Source: Anoplopoma fimbria
Taxonomy: Eukaryota; Chordata; Actinopteri; Perciformes; Anoplopomatidae
Direction of reading: 5' to 3'
Assembly (NCBI RefSeq): GCF_027596085.1
Contig: NC_072450.1
Location: 32,679,629 to 32,743,628, forward strand
DNA: 64,000 bases
Shown here: positions 62,933-64,000 of the stretch, one piece after another
How the letters are laid out: every line of letters starts with the position of its first letter
Position numbering within the stretch: the first letter of the stretch is position 1
Position numbers and translations under genes: made by a program
The notes under the pieces: generated by a model
Database searches by the model: none
Told to the model about the DNA's origin: nothing
The model's input: only the letters and a program-made list of their open reading frames with translations

Positions 62933-63239
62933 GACGCCGGCCTCACGCCTCGTCCACGGAATCCCTTCCCCCGGGGACACCGGGCACGATGACTGCCTCC
63001 GAGCCGATACCCCCACCAGAGGAGAGTGAGAGCCCACCCTCATCGACTTCTCCGACCTCCCCCTGGCCGTTGAGGGGCGAGCGGACAGGGGCGGACGGCC
63101 CGCCACCGCCCAGCTGGAGGATGACTCCTTAAGACCCGCCTGGGGACACGTGCAAACCCACGAGGGACTATCACGGGACTCGGTGAGTCGCCGGCAGTAC
63201 CCACATTACAGCACACGGGGAGGGTTACTGTATAGGGTA

Positions 63240-64000
63240 AGTCAGAGGGGGAGAGGAGGTGGAACAGCTGATCGTTCCACGGTCCTATGTTAGCAAGGTG
63301 TTGTACATGGCCCACTCACACCTCCTAGGGGCTCATCTGGGGATGGATAAGACCAGGGACCGGGTGTTAGATAGATTTTATTGGCCAGGGGTAAAGAAAG
63401 ACATAGAGGACTACTGCCGAGCCTGCCCCGAGTGCCAACGTACCGCCCCTAGACCGTCCGTACGGAATCCCCTCATACCCATGCCCCTGATCGAGGTCCC
63501 CTTCGACAGACTAGCATTAGACATCGTAGGCCCCCTCCCCAGAACTAGCCGAGGTCACCGCTACATACTGGTCATGGTAGACTACGCGACCCGCTACCCA
63601 GAGGCCATACCTCTCCGCGCCGCCACAGCCAAGGCAGTGGCAAGAGAGCTAATGACGTTATTTAGCAGGGTGGGAATAGTTAGGGAGATCTTGACAGATC
63701 AAGGCTCCTGCTTTATGTCCCGGGTGTTAAAGGACCTCCTCAGTCTGTTACAGATCCGCCACCTCCGGACCTCCGTCTACCACCCCCAGACCGACGGACT
63801 GGTAGAGAGGTTTAATCAGACCTTAAAACGCATGCTGAAAAAGGTGATGGAGGTCGATGGAAAGAACTGGGACCAGCTACTCCCTCACGTCCTGTTCGCC
63901 ATCAGGGAGGTACCCCAGGCCTCCACCGGCTTCTCCCCGTTCGAGCTACTCTATGGGAGACGACCGAGAGGGCTCCTCGACATCGCCCGGGACGCCTGGG
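63240..64000 (+). CDS. Gmr1-like integrase, runs off the window
   Basis: Open from about 63254 to 64000 with no internal stop. Zinc domain: HLLGAH with CRACPECQ. Core: first Asp in LALDIVGPLP, second in LTDQGSCF, Glu in YHPQTDGLVERFNQT (DD35E spacing). The end, FELLYGRRPRGLLDIA, is a conserved motif of fish Gmr1-like elements as I recall them. It starts without an ATG because it is part of a pol polyprotein. An upstream shift near 63253 separates it from the protease linker. Confidence 0.88.

Larger units (their letters stand above)
60917..64000 (+). mobile_element. Gmr1-like Ty3/gypsy retrotransposon, 5' half
   Basis: LTR, primer site, gag with SCAN-like domain and zinc knuckle, protease, then integrase only about 500 bp later, leaving no room for RT/RNase H between them. 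Integrase before RT is the hallmark of Gmr1-like elements. It is GC-rich, unlike the flanks. The gag and protease frames are broken by shifts, but the integrase frame is open to the window end. RT and the 3' LTR would lie beyond the window. Confidence 0.85.

Overview
The window is genomic DNA from a ray-finned fish, most likely a percomorph teleost (inference). It shows long AT-rich introns with GT-AG boundaries, CA/TG microsatellites, V-SINE elements, an L2/Rex-type LINE, Tc1 and Ty3/gypsy elements, and a secreted gel-forming mucin gene. No prokaryotic features are present.

Positions 886-41248 (+ strand) hold the 3' part of one large gene, a MUC5AC/MUC5B-type gel-forming mucin. I could place 39 exons. 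Their summed length (16,723 nt) stays in frame from the first partial codon to the TGA at 41248, about 5,570 codons. The order is D2 (VWD-C8-TIL), D', D3 (VWD-C8-TIL), a short cysteine-rich linker, one 11.36-kb Pro/Thr/Ser exon (14816-26176), a VWC-like linker, D4 (VWD-C8-TIL), VWC modules and a C-terminal cystine knot. The signal peptide and D1 must lie upstream of the window. The PTS exon is a near-perfect 234-bp (78-aa) tandem array. It is open throughout except for one corrupted patch at 22093-22235 with three in-frame stops. The gene lacks CysD modules, has lost the GDPH cleavage motif in D4, and carries an extra Pro/Thr-rich stretch inside the C-terminal VWC region. Its introns contain SINEs, a LINE relic, a 661-bp terminal-inverted-repeat element and unnamed interspersed repeats.

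From about 41.8 kb to the end the window is a transposon island. In order: an inactivated Tc1 element (41866-43421); a full-length Ty3/gypsy element on the - strand with 1.07-1.09-kb LTRs and a CTAG target duplication (44470-52153); an L2-type LINE on the - strand with an esterase-like ORF1 end and a frameshifted ORF2 (52937-57262); a 5'-truncated, env-less endogenous retrovirus with RNase H, integrase and 3' LTR (57290-59887); an L1/Tx1-like endonuclease fragment; and the 5' half of a GC-rich Gmr1-like Ty3/gypsy element with SCAN-like gag and integrase directly after protease (60917-64000). No host gene is clear after the mucin; a possible gene fragment lies at 60312-60770.
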